DNA of 64,000 bases from Tepidanaerobacter syntrophicus (GCF_001485475.2 NZ_DF977001.1:62001-126000); one strand, 5' to 3'. Counted from the first letter of the stretch, positions 36,968 through 45,178 are shown. The notes: generated by a model not told the origin, from the letters alone. A program made the numbers and translations.

Positions 36968-38557
36968 TTATTTTAACCTATTTAAATTAGACCGAATTTT
37001 GCTCTCGCTCCTTACATTGCTTAAGGCCATTACTAAGCTCTCAATTATCAGACCTTGAATAAACGGATGGCAGCAGAGCGGCTTCATATCCATATTTAAA
37101 AATGCACATAAGGTCAATTTCGCAATGTCTCGACAGTTTGACCTTTCTAGGAAATCAGCAGAAAGCTCCAACATCCGCTTTATTATATTTATGTTTGGTT
37201 CTATAAGCTCTTCGGTAAAATTTCTAAAGAGATTTTCTGATTTTTGATAACTCAGTTTCCTCATCTGGCGTATGTGCTTTGCTTTGCTTTCTTTGGCATA
37301 AGCACAGACTCTAGGATCTCTTACAAACCAATCGTCGAAGTAGCCATAATCTATTAAACCAAAAGTTTTTTTCAAACAAGCATCATCATTTTTAATAGCC
37401 TCTAAATCATAGGTTTCAAATTTAGGGCGATACCTTTCATATTTTATGATATCATTTAGCTCGACAAGATATTTCCAAAAATAAAACTGATAAGGAATTC
37501 GGCTGCCTTTTGTTTGATTTACTAAAAGGGCATCTCCTAAAAGTGCCACAACATAATCGAAATCGCACTTTTCAATAAAAGTTGTTTTTGAAAAATCATT
37601 TATAGAAGAGTTAAATTCGCGGGCAGTTAAATCTGATACTCCCCAACAATCAACAACGCCTAATTCGGTATTAACAAGCAAATTTACAAAACTTAGCTTT
37701 TTGTATTTAAACGGATCTTGCCACACCATCCAAATCGACCTGTTGCCTGTACCATCTATAGCAGAAACAAATGCTTTTATAGGTCTTTTTAGATTTTGCC
37801 ATGGCTCAAAGTAACTCATAATTACCCCGCTTAGTCTGAGCCTCTGGGCTTCGCGAAAAGCTAATTTTCGTATTTTATCATCCTTGGATTTGTTAGCCAG
37901 TTTAAAGAGCACGTAAAGCGCTTTTCCGGATTTAATTTTCCCAAGCGCTTTTACGGCTTCCTGTGCTAAAAGATAATCGTCGGCAAATGCTATAATTTCA
38001 AGTAAGTATATAGACCTTTCGTCTCTTAAGTCACCCATATCTCTGATATATGCTGCTCGCATCTCGGGAGAGAATTCATTTAAATCATCTAATATATGTG
38101 GAATCAAAAACGGATCTTTCTGAACGTCTTCAAACATTTCCAGCATAGAGTCAGAGGCTACTTTATCAAAATCTTTCAGAATAAATTCCAGAGGAAGATC
38201 TGCCGCATCTACGCCATAACGTCCTAGTACAGCAATTATTCTTGCTTTTATGCGATCAGAAACATCTGTCATGATTAATATTTCAAGTAAAGGCTCCAGC
38301 ACGCTTATATTGTTGGCGTATTCTAAAGCATAACAAACTATCGGGGCCATTTCTTCATCATTTTCTCTAAGCTTGGCAAGGCAAATAGGTATTACTGTTT
38401 CGTCTCCTAAGTTGAAAAGTTTTCCCATTGCTTCATCCATTTCCCAAAGCGTAAGATCCTTGTCCTTTAGTGATTTTAAATAGTCTAGTATACGTTTTTT
38501 ATACAAAAGTCGGTAATCGACTTTGACAAAGGCCTGTTTATTTGTTTTCTTTTGCAT
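36968..38557 (-). CDS. HEAT-repeat-like protein of unknown function
   Basis: In this 529-residue cytoplasmic protein the first half reads as helical repeats (for example VCYALEYANNISVLEPLLEILI and ARIIAVLGRYG, then DDYLLAQEAVKALGKIKSGKALYVL), resembling HEAT/PBS-lyase repeats. The second half is less repetitive, with RSIWMVWQDPFKYKKLSFVNLLVN and several cysteines near the end. I cannot name a function. It ends 30 bases before metK, so the two may share a transcript. Confidence 0.75.
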   Translation of the reverse strand: MQKKTNKQAFVKVDYRLLYKKRILDYLKSLKDKDLTLWEMDEAMGKLFNLGDETVIPICLAKLRENDEEMAPIVCYALEYANNISVLEPLLEILIMTDVSDRIKARIIAVLGRYGVDAADLPLEFILKDFDKVASDSMLEMFEDVQKDPFLIPHILDDLNEFSPEMRAAYIRDMGDLRDERSIYLLEIIAFADDYLLAQEAVKALGKIKSGKALYVLFKLANKSKDDKIRKLAFREAQRLRLSGVIMSYFEPWQNLKRPIKAFVSAIDGTGNRSIWMVWQDPFKYKKLSFVNLLVNTELGVVDCWGVSDLTAREFNSSINDFSKTTFIEKCDFDYVVALLGDALLVNQTKGSRIPYQFYFWKYLVELNDIIKYERYRPKFETYDLEAIKNDDACLKKTFGLIDYGYFDDWFVRDPRVCAYAKESKAKHIRQMRKLSYQKSENLFRNFTEELIEPNINIIKRMLELSADFLERSNCRDIAKLTLCAFLNMDMKPLCCHPFIQGLIIESLVMALSNVRSESKIRSNLNRLK

Positions 38558-38723
38558 TGCCTGCTCCTTCCTTACATCTTAAGAAATTCATCTTATACAT
38601 TATAATATAATAAGACGGTTTTAGCAACGGATAACAACTTCGTCAAGTAGGGCCAAGATATTGCAAAGGTTGTATATAGCATTATAAATCACTTTACGGA
38701 ATTTATCCACACCTTTTGTAAAA

Positions 38724-39497
38724 TTAGCTTGTCAACGCCCTTAATATTTCTAGATTTGCGGCCTCGTTAAGACGATTTCGCCATATATCTTCATTTGTAA
38801 GCAATATTTTATCTCCTGGTAGCATCCATTCTCCGCAAATATCTACTGCAAAAACATAAGTGTTATTTTTTATAGTACAAATCAGGCGTTTAAGCCCTGC
38901 TATGCTCATGGTGCCTTGATCCCAACCAGTTGCGGCATCTTGCGGGCGGAGCACATCTTTATCTATGCTTATATAAACAGGGGTTTCAATCCTTGATAAT
39001 TGAGATGCAATTTTAGATATCAAGAGTTTTTCTGGCTCATTTTCTGTAATAAAGAGCAGATTGCTCTCTTTGAGACTATATTTTTCTATTGCAAAATCTC
39101 CGGCATCTACTCCGACTATTATGCATTTTTCTATTTTGCCCTCTTTTATAAGCTCTGCAAGCCATGATCCACAACTTATCAGATGAGGAAAAGTTTCGTA
39201 CATATCAGAATGATGGTCAATTAAAATCAGAGAAATTTTTTCAGGCAGATTGCTTATTAACGAGAAGGAAAGATGGTGAAAATCACTTGAACCTAAAAAG
39301 CTTATTCCTCTAGGCAGTTTCTTTAAATGGTTGGAAATTTCCAAAAGTCTGCTTTTTTGGCTACAAAATCTTAGTTTATCAAAGCCTGTTAAGTCCACAA
39401 TATTATCAGCTTTTTTTAATAGTTTTTCCTGAAAGTCTAAACTATTGTCCACCTTTATTATATTAATAGGCATTCTCACAGGATCACAACTTTTCAT
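38724..39497 (-). CDS. Divergent arginase/agmatinase-fold protein
   Basis: This 257-residue protein has ureohydrolase-fold metal motifs in altered form: FLGSSDFHHLS (for GGDHS), LIDHHSDMYE (for DAHxD) and YISIDKDVLRPQDAATGWDQGTMS (for SxDxDxxDP). The carboxylate and histidine ligands for a dinuclear metal site therefore appear to be kept. The substrate-binding loops are unlike those of arginase or agmatinase. Substrate unknown. The ribosome site is weak at 39497, and the inner ATG (MPINIIKV, 39473) is an alternative start. Confidence 0.75.
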   Translation of the reverse strand: MKSCDPVRMPINIIKVDNSLDFQEKLLKKADNIVDLTGFDKLRFCSQKSRLLEISNHLKKLPRGISFLGSSDFHHLSFSLISNLPEKISLILIDHHSDMYETFPHLISCGSWLAELIKEGKIEKCIIVGVDAGDFAIEKYSLKESNLLFITENEPEKLLISKIASQLSRIETPVYISIDKDVLRPQDAATGWDQGTMSIAGLKRLICTIKNNTYVFAVDICGEWMLPGDKILLTNEDIWRNRLNEAANLEILRALTS

Positions 39498-39576
39498 ATA
39501 CTTTTTAGATTATAAATCTTTATACTTAATATTATCATAAAACAAAATAAATAAGTATTCAGTGCATAAAAAATAA

Positions 39577-39604
39577 AAAGCACGGCGTTAGTTAGCCGCG
39601 CTTT
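39577..39604 (-). terminator. Terminator after the FBP aldolase/phosphatase gene
   Basis: Arms AAAGCACGGC and GCCGCGCTTT (one G-U pair) are followed on the minus strand by TTTATTTTTTA. Confidence 0.85.
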
Positions 39605-39613
39605 CATGAAAAT

Positions 39614-40711
39614 TTAGCATTGTTCAAATCTGCCTTTAAGTTTTTCCATCACACCAGGTAATGTAGTATATTCCATTTCGTCAAGGGGCAATCTATGAGG
39701 TTCAAATGGACCCATCTGTCTTATGTAATCGGCAACTTTGAGAGCCTTTTGTCTAGCCATATCAAAGGCTACGTCTGCGAATAAGTCTTGTGGACCATGG
39801 AGTTTTCCGTTGGCTAGCTGAAAGCCCATTGCAATTACTCTAGGCGGACCATCGAATCGGGTAGGAAGCGCCTGTTTTTGTGATACCGGCATAAGCGGCC
39901 CATAGTGCGAACCACGCATCCAACCTGCTACCAAGTGGGGATTTGCAAAAGGTTCCAGGACTTCTCCAACAGCTGGCAAACCGCTTTGACACCGAACTAT
40001 GAGCACAGGATCGTCTTTACCTACATAGCGGCCGGCCATTTGATTCATTTTTTGCGTTGAAGACACGGCCGCTATCTCGCCTTCCTTGGTATAAATGCTT
40101 TTTACGACATATCTATTAGATGCGCCCAAGAAAATCAGTAAATCATAAAGCTCTTCAGGACAGGCAAAAGTTACTTTTTTGTCTTTTATAAGGTCGAAAA
40201 CTTCAAATCGGAAGCCTGAATGCATTTTTGGATCTATCACAAGCCCAATGGTATTAAATGGGTCAGCAAATATCTTATAAAGCGGCAGATTCCAAGCTCC
40301 CGGTTCAGTCTTATCCGCCATAAAAATCACTATTGGCTCACTTGGCCGTTCCTCAAATTCCATCTCAGCAATTCCCGGTCCCATGCCTTTCATATTACCA
40401 GAAAATGCATCTGATAAGAGATCTTGTCCTGCTCCATACATTTTTAGGCTTTTTGCTACTTCAGTACAGCTGAGAAAAGTATCCCAAGCCAATGTGTGAA
40501 TTTTTTCAGAGTTTATGCCCTCTTTGTGTGTCATTATAAGATTTATATCATCACCGACATTTGTAACAAAACAATCTACTAACAAATCTTTTCCTTTCTC
40601 TTTTAACATTTCCTCCGCTTTTTCCAACATTTTCGGATGTACGCTACCATGCCCAACAAAACCGCCTACATCGGCTTTAATTACTGAAAGAGTTATTTTA
40701 GAGTTTATCAT
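39614..40711 (-). CDS. fbp: Class V fructose-1,6-bisphosphate aldolase/phosphatase
   Basis: This 365-residue protein is of the archaeal/deep-branching bacterial bifunctional FBPA/P family. It has ITLSVIKADVGGFVGHGSVH, TNVGDDINLIMTH, LAWDTFLSCTEVAKSLKMYGAGQDLL and GWMRGSHYGPLMPV. One active site both condenses triose phosphates and dephosphorylates fructose-1,6-bisphosphate, which favours gluconeogenesis. A separate class II aldolase is at 22871. ATG with an AGGAGGT site. The gene has its own promoter region and terminator. Confidence 0.94.
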   Translation of the reverse strand: MINSKITLSVIKADVGGFVGHGSVHPKMLEKAEEMLKEKGKDLLVDCFVTNVGDDINLIMTHKEGINSEKIHTLAWDTFLSCTEVAKSLKMYGAGQDLLSDAFSGNMKGMGPGIAEMEFEERPSEPIVIFMADKTEPGAWNLPLYKIFADPFNTIGLVIDPKMHSGFRFEVFDLIKDKKVTFACPEELYDLLIFLGASNRYVVKSIYTKEGEIAAVSSTQKMNQMAGRYVGKDDPVLIVRCQSGLPAVGEVLEPFANPHLVAGWMRGSHYGPLMPVSQKQALPTRFDGPPRVIAMGFQLANGKLHGPQDLFADVAFDMARQKALKVADYIRQMGPFEPHRLPLDEMEYTTLPGVMEKLKGRFEQC

Positions 40712-40861
40712 GTGATACCTCCTGAATATAATATGCTATTCTATTTAATATAAAATAGCTAAATGTGTTATACTTAATATATATTCGCTATACTATTTAA
40801 TATTCCTTCATAAAATTAAAGTTTTAATATATTTAATAATTAGATAATTATAAGTAAAGAA

Positions 40862-40916
40862 TATGCAGTATGTGTGCAAACTCTTACAAAAATAGTTTAG
40901 GCGCACATACTGCATA
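40862..40916 (-). terminator. Long hairpin after the DUF2007-like gene
   Basis: Sixteen-base arms (40862-40877 and 40901-40916, TATGCAGTATGTGTGC and its near complement) surround a 23-base loop. On the minus strand the sequence after it is ATTCTTTAC, only weakly T-rich. It lies in the 233-base gap before fbp and may end the upstream message. Confidence 0.55.
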
Positions 40917-40944
40917 GTATTTGCTATATATTTAATTTGCTTTT

Positions 40945-41181
40945 TTATTTTTCGATGCCATCGCCTTTTCTTATATCAGATAGAATTTCCAGTACCTGGC
41001 TTTTATAAGATGCCGGAGTTTCAACAAAGCCCCAGCCCTTTTGCGGCTGAAAAATTCCGTCATATGCGGCATCATGATACGTTCCGATAAAGTGCGGTAT
41101 GTTACGCTCAACCAACACTATATCTAAAAGCTTTGCTTCGATTTCGTTCTCTAATGTTGCGATTTTTACTATTTCTTCCAT
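40945..41181 (-). CDS. DUF2007-like small protein
   Basis: This 78-residue protein begins IVKIATLENEIEAKLLDIVLVERNIPHFIGTY, matching the putative-signal-transducing/DUF2007 pattern in which a small alpha/beta domain starts with a strand and a helix that scans for residues shared between paralogs. Its function is not known. The start has an AGAAGGAA site. It lies 41 bases after the coiled-coil gene and may be co-transcribed with it. Confidence 0.7.
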   Translation of the reverse strand: MEEIVKIATLENEIEAKLLDIVLVERNIPHFIGTYHDAAYDGIFQPQKGWGFVETPASYKSQVLEILSDIRKGDGIEK

Positions 41182-41222
41182 AGCTATTCCTTCTTTTGAA
41201 GTAGTATACCCTGCCTTAGAGG

Positions 41223-41939
41223 TTATTTTAGCAATAAAGTTATAATAACACTAATCGTTCCGATTAATACAGCTATCACAGAACCAACAGCCCATTTATT
41301 TAAAGCGTCAAATTTATCCTCTATCCTGTCGAACCTTTCTTCTACTTTGTTAAACTTTGCATCTACTTTGTCGAACCTTTCTTCTACTTTCTCAAACTTT
41401 GAGTCTACTTTATTAAACCTTTCTTCTACTTTGTCGAACCTTGCGTCTACTTTATTAAACCTTTCTTCTACTTTCTCAAACTTTGCGTCTACTTTATTAA
41501 ACCTTTCTTCTACTTTCTCAAACTTTGAGTCTACTTTATTAAACCTTTCTTCTACTTTGTCGAACCTTTCTTCTACTTTGTCGAACCTTTCTTCTACTTT
41601 GTTAAATCTTAAATCGGTTTCCTTTTTCATAGACTCAAATTTTTCGTCTACTTTATCAAACCTTGCATCCATTTCCTTTTTCATAGACTCAAATTTTGCA
41701 TCTACTTTATCAAACCTTGCATCGGTTTTATCAGATAAATCTTTTATTTCTTTATGAACTGCTTCAAACTTTGCATCCACTCTGTCAAATTTTGCATCCA
41801 TGCGGTCTCTTAAATCGTTTATTTGCTGTGACAGATAAAAATAGCCGGATTCATAAATCTTCGGTTCATGAGTTTCGTTTGGCCGCTGTTCATCATTCCC
41901 TGTGCCATTAGCACCGATTTCTTTTTCTGCCATATCCAT
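41223..41939 (-). CDS. Heptad-repeat coiled-coil protein with C-terminal membrane anchor
   Basis: In this protein of about 238 residues, residues 45-210 consist of near-perfect seven-residue units (for example ERFDKVE, AKFEKVE, SKFEKVE), forming one long coiled coil. A single hydrophobic helix at the very C-terminus (VGSVIAVLIGTISVIITLLLK) would anchor it to the membrane with the coil in the cytoplasm. The N-terminal 40 residues are polar with a YESGYFYLSQQI segment. Similar tail-anchored repeat proteins vary in length between strains. Role unknown. The ATG at 41939 follows GGAGGAAGG. Confidence 0.85.
   Translation of the reverse strand: MDMAEKEIGANGTGNDEQRPNETHEPKIYESGYFYLSQQINDLRDRMDAKFDRVDAKFEAVHKEIKDLSDKTDARFDKVDAKFESMKKEMDARFDKVDEKFESMKKETDLRFNKVEERFDKVEERFDKVEERFNKVDSKFEKVEERFNKVDAKFEKVEERFNKVDARFDKVEERFNKVDSKFEKVEERFDKVDAKFNKVEERFDRIEDKFDALNKWAVGSVIAVLIGTISVIITLLLK
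41330..41720. repeat. 21-bp tandem repeats in the coiled-coil gene
   Basis: Units of 21 bases (for example AACCTTTCTTCTACTTTGTCG and variants), many in 42-base pairs, repeat about 17 times. Because the unit is a multiple of three, gain or loss of units keeps the reading frame and changes coil length. Confidence 0.85.
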
Positions 41940-42132
41940 CACCCTTCCTCCTGTCTATGACCATTATAGCATGAATTTCTATAATTTTCTATTAAACATC
42001 ATGCAAGGATAGTGAGGTCTTTTTTCTGCGTCAATATGAATTTTTCCTGCAAAAAATCTAAAAACCGCTTATACGCAGCTTTGTGACCCAAAAAATATTA
42101 CATTTTTAATTTTTAGTATGGCAAGTAATTTA

Positions 42133-42172
42133 AAACCCTACAAACCTATCAGAATAAAGGCTTGTAGGGTTT
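42133..42172 (-). terminator. Displaced original guaA terminator
   Basis: An 11-bp perfect stem, AAACCCTACAA (42133-42143) with TTGTAGGGTTT (42162-42172), stands 7 bases beyond the copy of the guaA stop codon at 42179-42181. Before the element inserted this would have ended the guaA transcript. It is now 17 kb from guaA. Confidence 0.75.
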
Positions 42173-42179
42173 TCATTAT

Positions 42180-42190
42180 TATTCCCACTC
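42180..42190. other. Attachment site, far end
   Basis: This copy of TATTCCCACTC reads on the minus strand as the end of guaA (TIEWE then TAA). Homology to the other end extends imperfectly to 17 bases (ACAATTGAGTGGGAATA here, ACTATCGAGTGGGAATA at guaA). Confidence 0.75.
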
Positions 42191-42406
42191 AATTGTTAAA
42201 GTTTTATTCGTCGTTATTCCTATTATTTTCAGTTATTTCTATTATCATATTTGCTCAAATTATTGTCAATTTTTAAGTTTAGCAATTTTTTTGCTTCCAT
42301 ATTGCTACCACGTTGATTCTCTATTCCGCATAAAATGATAAGCTCATTTTTCATCTTTATCATGTAAAGTATCTCCATCGTTTTTTATTTTTAACCCCAC
42401 TTTGAT
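42191..42406. other. Non-coding left end of the element
   Basis: About 216 bases without a supported gene. It contains a 20-bp sequence at 42293-42312 (GCTTCCATATTGCTACCACG) that recurs with one mismatch at 59009-59028 near the other attachment site, in the same orientation. This is a candidate arm-type integrase binding site. Confidence 0.55.
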
Positions 42407-42739
42407 TCATATCTTGAACTCCTTCCGATACCATTGGTGAAGGTCCTCTGTGGTGTTTAGCTTGGCCGCCAGCGCCTGGCCACTTTCGACCAGCTTGTAA
42501 TATTTGTGTTTGAACTCTTCGATTGTTAATACCTTGAACTGCCATTCCCCCGGCATGTATCCTTCAGATATGAAGGTAAATCCCTTCTCGGTCTCCTCTG
42601 TAATCTTTCCCGGGATCTCATGGTCTCTATTGGTATCAAAATAGCGGAGGTTGCCTTTGTGCATGTGTACGTCCAGAGCTATGCCGGTGAAACTTTCCTC
42701 ATCCGGAAGCTTGTATATATAAACAGCTTGTCTGTCCAT
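42407..42739 (-). CDS. Hypothetical phage-type protein
   Basis: This 110-residue protein begins MDRQAVYIYKLPDEESFTGI and ends in LHQWYRKEFKI. It has no membrane segment and I do not recognise a domain. The ATG at 42739 is preceded by AGGAGGTAAAAAGATC; the upstream extension to 42781 runs through the ribosome site. It is the last gene of the left minus-strand block of the element. Confidence 0.65.
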   Translation of the reverse strand: MDRQAVYIYKLPDEESFTGIALDVHMHKGNLRYFDTNRDHEIPGKITEETEKGFTFISEGYMPGEWQFKVLTIEEFKHKYYKLVESGQALAAKLNTTEDLHQWYRKEFKI

Positions 42740-42886
42740 GATCTTTTTACCTCCTCTTACCTGAAAATAAGCACTTTGCACCGTACTGGCACTGTGCTAT
42801 TACTGTGCTTTTCCGGTGCATCTCTGGTGCTCTTTTAGTGGCCTGTATCCTACTATTATACTACATCAGATATCTGATTAAAATAC

Positions 42887-43267
42887 CTATTGAAACTCTG
42901 GCGCTGGTATTTGACTGCACCTTCTGTAAAGCTGCCGGTTCCTGTATTTACTAAAGTTATTCACCTGAATATAGTTGCTGCCATTTACGCTGTATCGCAC
43001 GATAAAGCGTCTATCGTGCAGGCTCTGCAGCATTTCATCAACCTGGCTGGCGCTCACATCATCAAATCCCATTATAACCTTCTTGATCTTCCTGGGATTG
43101 TCCTCCATGCGTCCCTTGTCATCTACCATGGTCCAGAGGCCTGCAAATAATAATCTGGTTAATGGCGGGAGTTCTCCCATGGCATCATTGTCAAAAATGA
43201 GGTTCTTTATATTGCGCATTTGCTCCATCTGCCTTTGAAAAACTGGTGTTATACATGCTTTACTCAT
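42887..43267 (-). CDS. Phage replisome-organizer-like N-terminal domain protein
   Basis: This 126-residue protein contains the winged-helix pattern common at the N-terminus of phage replication proteins: LPPLTRLLFAGLWTMVDDKGRMEDNPRKIKKVI, then VDEMLQSLHDRRFIVRYSVNGSNYIQVNNFSKYR. The C-terminal DnaD-like or DnaB-loader-contacting region is missing, so it is a stand-alone domain. A full-length replisome organizer with related architecture is at 55784. GGAGG site before the ATG. Confidence 0.7.
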   Translation of the reverse strand: MSKACITPVFQRQMEQMRNIKNLIFDNDAMGELPPLTRLLFAGLWTMVDDKGRMEDNPRKIKKVIMGFDDVSASQVDEMLQSLHDRRFIVRYSVNGSNYIQVNNFSKYRNRQLYRRCSQIPAPEFQ

Positions 43268-43290
43268 ACCGTTAGCCTCCTTCTCAAATT

Positions 43291-43566
43291 TTAAGCCGTT
43301 ATTTTGATGGTGTCGGCGTCTCCAGTAATTAGTCTTATCAGCTGTGCGCCTGCTCTGATTCCATCGATATAGCCCTGGTCATACACAGAAGTTGTAAGAT
43401 TGTTGAGTTTGTCTTCTGCCGCTATTTTGCCTACTTTTTCAGCCAGTAATGACAAGATTTCCTCTTTGGCTACCTCGATATCCTCCTGAAGATCAGCTGT
43501 AGATATGGCATTGGTATTCTCCTCGGTCTGCAAAAAACATGCTAATTGATAAATGTTCTTTTTCAT
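43291..43566 (-). CDS. Hypothetical phage protein
   Basis: This 91-residue, mostly helical, acidic protein begins MKKNIYQLACFLQ and contains DQGYIDGIRAGAQLIRLITGD. I do not recognise it. It has an AAGGAGG site and lies 23 bases upstream of the winged-helix gene and 20 bases downstream of the DUF5131 gene, in one operon. Confidence 0.65.
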   Translation of the reverse strand: MKKNIYQLACFLQTEENTNAISTADLQEDIEVAKEEILSLLAEKVGKIAAEDKLNNLTTSVYDQGYIDGIRAGAQLIRLITGDADTIKITA

Positions 43567-43586
43567 CCTTCATTCCTCCTTATTTA

Positions 43587-44537
43587 TTATTCGTTCCGGA
43601 ACGGGCACCATGTCGGGCTGGTCCGTGCATACCTTCCTGGTATATGTTTGCCTACCTTCATGCAATCGTGCCGGTTCCCTCGCTTCCCTTCCGGGGTTAT
43701 TTTGCAGTACTCACACTTCTTGCAGTGTGGGATTGGTTTCTCCTCCGGCAGTATTAGTTCTGCAGGGAACTCCTGTATTAAATCCCCGCCCCAGACTTTC
43801 TCCAGCTCTTTGCTGCTATTCATAAAGACCGGGATTTCGGCGGTTCTGGCTGCAGTGACGATTGTCTCTATCCATTCCCGCTTTGGCTTTACTTTGTCCC
43901 GCCTATTTCCGGTCTCGGCTCCGATGATGATCCAGTCCATGAAGTCTATGTCGCTTATGTCTATCTCCTCCAGGAGCGGCTCTATATTGATGAATTGGTT
44001 ATGCTGCTTCCTGGGGAGGAATACTATCTGATCAAGGTCAGCGCTCCTGGTGACGGTCGTCCCGTACCAGAAATTCCTGGAGCGGGGGAGTAGCCCTATG
44101 GAGCTCATTTGTTCGTATCTTTGCGGGTACCTCGTCATGAAAAGGTAATTATGCCATGGTGCTGCTTCACAGGCCCTGAATACTTCCTCTATCCAGGTAT
44201 CCGGGATCCAAGGTCCGAACAGATCCCCCAAGCTGCAAACGAAAATGTTCGCTGGTTTCTTCTTTTGTGCCGGCATTGGCAGGCGGTACCTGTGCATTAT
44301 AGGTTCAAATCCCACCGGGTCCGGTATAACCTTGCCTACCTGGTTTTTAAATGGGTTATCCAGGATATAAAGTCCGTTTTCATCCTTCCGGAGCTGGCTG
44401 GATCCTTTGTTGATCCTCACGTCTCCGGAGAAGCGCTTTGCCTGTTTCGCTGCGTAGCAGTATGGGCAGCCATGCCGGCAGCCGGTGACCGGGTTCCAGG
44501 TGAAGTTACACCACTCGATCTGTGATATGTTCATCAT
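43587..44537 (-). CDS. DUF5131 (phage Gp37/Gp68 family) protein
   Basis: This 316-residue protein has the family start IEWCNFTWNPVTGCRHGCPYCYA. Its CRHGCPYC is a CxxxCxxC pattern identical in form to the radical-SAM [4Fe-4S] motif. Later landmarks are NIFVCSLGDLFGPWIP, WHNYLFMTRYPQRY, GTTVTR and IIGAETGNRRDKVKP. Four more cysteines near the C-terminus (HCKKCEYC) may bind a second metal. The family is frequent in phages and mobile elements, and its reaction is not established to my knowledge. Confidence 0.88.
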   Translation of the reverse strand: MMNISQIEWCNFTWNPVTGCRHGCPYCYAAKQAKRFSGDVRINKGSSQLRKDENGLYILDNPFKNQVGKVIPDPVGFEPIMHRYRLPMPAQKKKPANIFVCSLGDLFGPWIPDTWIEEVFRACEAAPWHNYLFMTRYPQRYEQMSSIGLLPRSRNFWYGTTVTRSADLDQIVFLPRKQHNQFINIEPLLEEIDISDIDFMDWIIIGAETGNRRDKVKPKREWIETIVTAARTAEIPVFMNSSKELEKVWGGDLIQEFPAELILPEEKPIPHCKKCEYCKITPEGKRGNRHDCMKVGKHIPGRYARTSPTWCPFRNE

Positions 44538-44571
44538 CTGTTTATTCCTCCCTTCCTGGTATTAGTCGGTG

Positions 44572-44627
44572 ATAGGTAAAAGGTAAAAGGTAATAGGCAA
44601 TAGGTAATAGGTTAAAGGTAATAGGCC
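44572..44627. repeat. Short tandem repeat (AATAGGT / AAAAGGT units)
   Basis: About seven degenerate units of 7-8 bases lie between the DUF5131 gene and its upstream neighbour, in about 110 bases with no gene. They contribute several weak AGG triplets but no obvious ribosome site. Confidence 0.6.
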
Positions 44628-44647
44628 CGGCTTGTACTGTGCTTTTC

Positions 44648-44935
44648 TCATACTTGTATGAGACTAATCTGGTGCTTTTTGAAGGTCCTTGATTTTGTTA
44701 GGCTTCCAATAGGCGCCGGTATTCTGTCCTTATGTTGCTGCTTTGCGATAGCTGCAGCTTCTTTTCTTATTGTCTCAGCTTCCTCCGGTGTCCTGGCTGT
44801 GATCATGATGGTAATTACTCCAGGCTTTAGTTCCCGTGCTACATGGACCGGCGTTTCGTCCTCGTCAATCGTGATTATGTACCTTACCTTTGGCTGCTGT
44901 GTGATAGCTGATTGCAAGCTTACTACTTTGGCCAT
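44648..44935 (-). CDS. Hypothetical phage protein
   Basis: This 95-residue protein begins MAKVVSLQSAITQQ and has an alternating beta/alpha pattern (VRYIITIDEDETPVHVAREL, VITIMITARTPEEAETIRKEA) and a basic C-terminus. The ATG at 44935 follows GGGGGTAAAAGAC. The frame is open further upstream to 45067, but that part is proline-rich and reads like a frame shadow of the fragment described next. Function unknown. Confidence 0.6.
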   Translation of the reverse strand: MAKVVSLQSAITQQPKVRYIITIDEDETPVHVARELKPGVITIMITARTPEEAETIRKEAAAIAKQQHKDRIPAPIGSLTKSRTFKKHQISLIQV

Positions 44936-44957
44936 GTCTTTTACCCCCTTTATCAAT

Positions 44958-45173
44958 TTATGTGGTTGGGTCGTCCTCTTCGGGTATGTTTGCCTGCTCC
45001 TGGTTGGTATCCACCCGCGCCGCGTGGAGGCGGCAGGCTCTGCGGGCATGGCACCTGGCGGTGCCATTTGTGGTTGGGTTGTCTGTTGATCCGGTTTTCT
45101 TTTGCCTGCTGGCTTCCGGTACTGACTTTAAGTTAGTTATAAATTGAACTATGGGAGCGGATCTGGTACAATG
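44958..45173 (-). pseudogene. Possible 3' remnant of a lost phage gene
   Basis: A 72-codon open stretch has no usable start codon at its head. It includes protein-like sequence (VQFITNLKSVPEASRQKKTG, then VDTNQEQANIPEEDDPTT before the stop). It ends 22 bases before the ATG of the next gene, as operon genes do. The missing 5' part would lie where the putative small-RNA promoter and hairpin now stand, suggesting a deletion junction near 45174. Low confidence. Confidence 0.3.
45144..45172 (+). promoter_or_regulatory. Strong sigma-A-type promoter
   Basis: TTGAAC (45144-45149), a 17-base spacer and TACAAT (45167-45172). No plus-strand gene follows for more than 500 bases; a hairpin does. Confidence 0.6.
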
Positions 45174-45178
45174 TTAGT

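Noticed and set aside
41330-41720. CRISPR array
   Set aside because: The regular repeats are 21-bp in-frame coding units without spacers and encode a heptad coiled coil.
41347-41757. Plus-strand frame of 136 codons through the repeats
   Set aside because: It is the mirror of the coiled-coil gene: low-complexity LSSTLSNL repeats with no ribosome site.
44302-44320. GGTTCAAATCCCACC, like a tRNA T-arm
   Set aside because: It lies inside the DUF5131 coding sequence and no acceptor or anticodon arm can be built around it.
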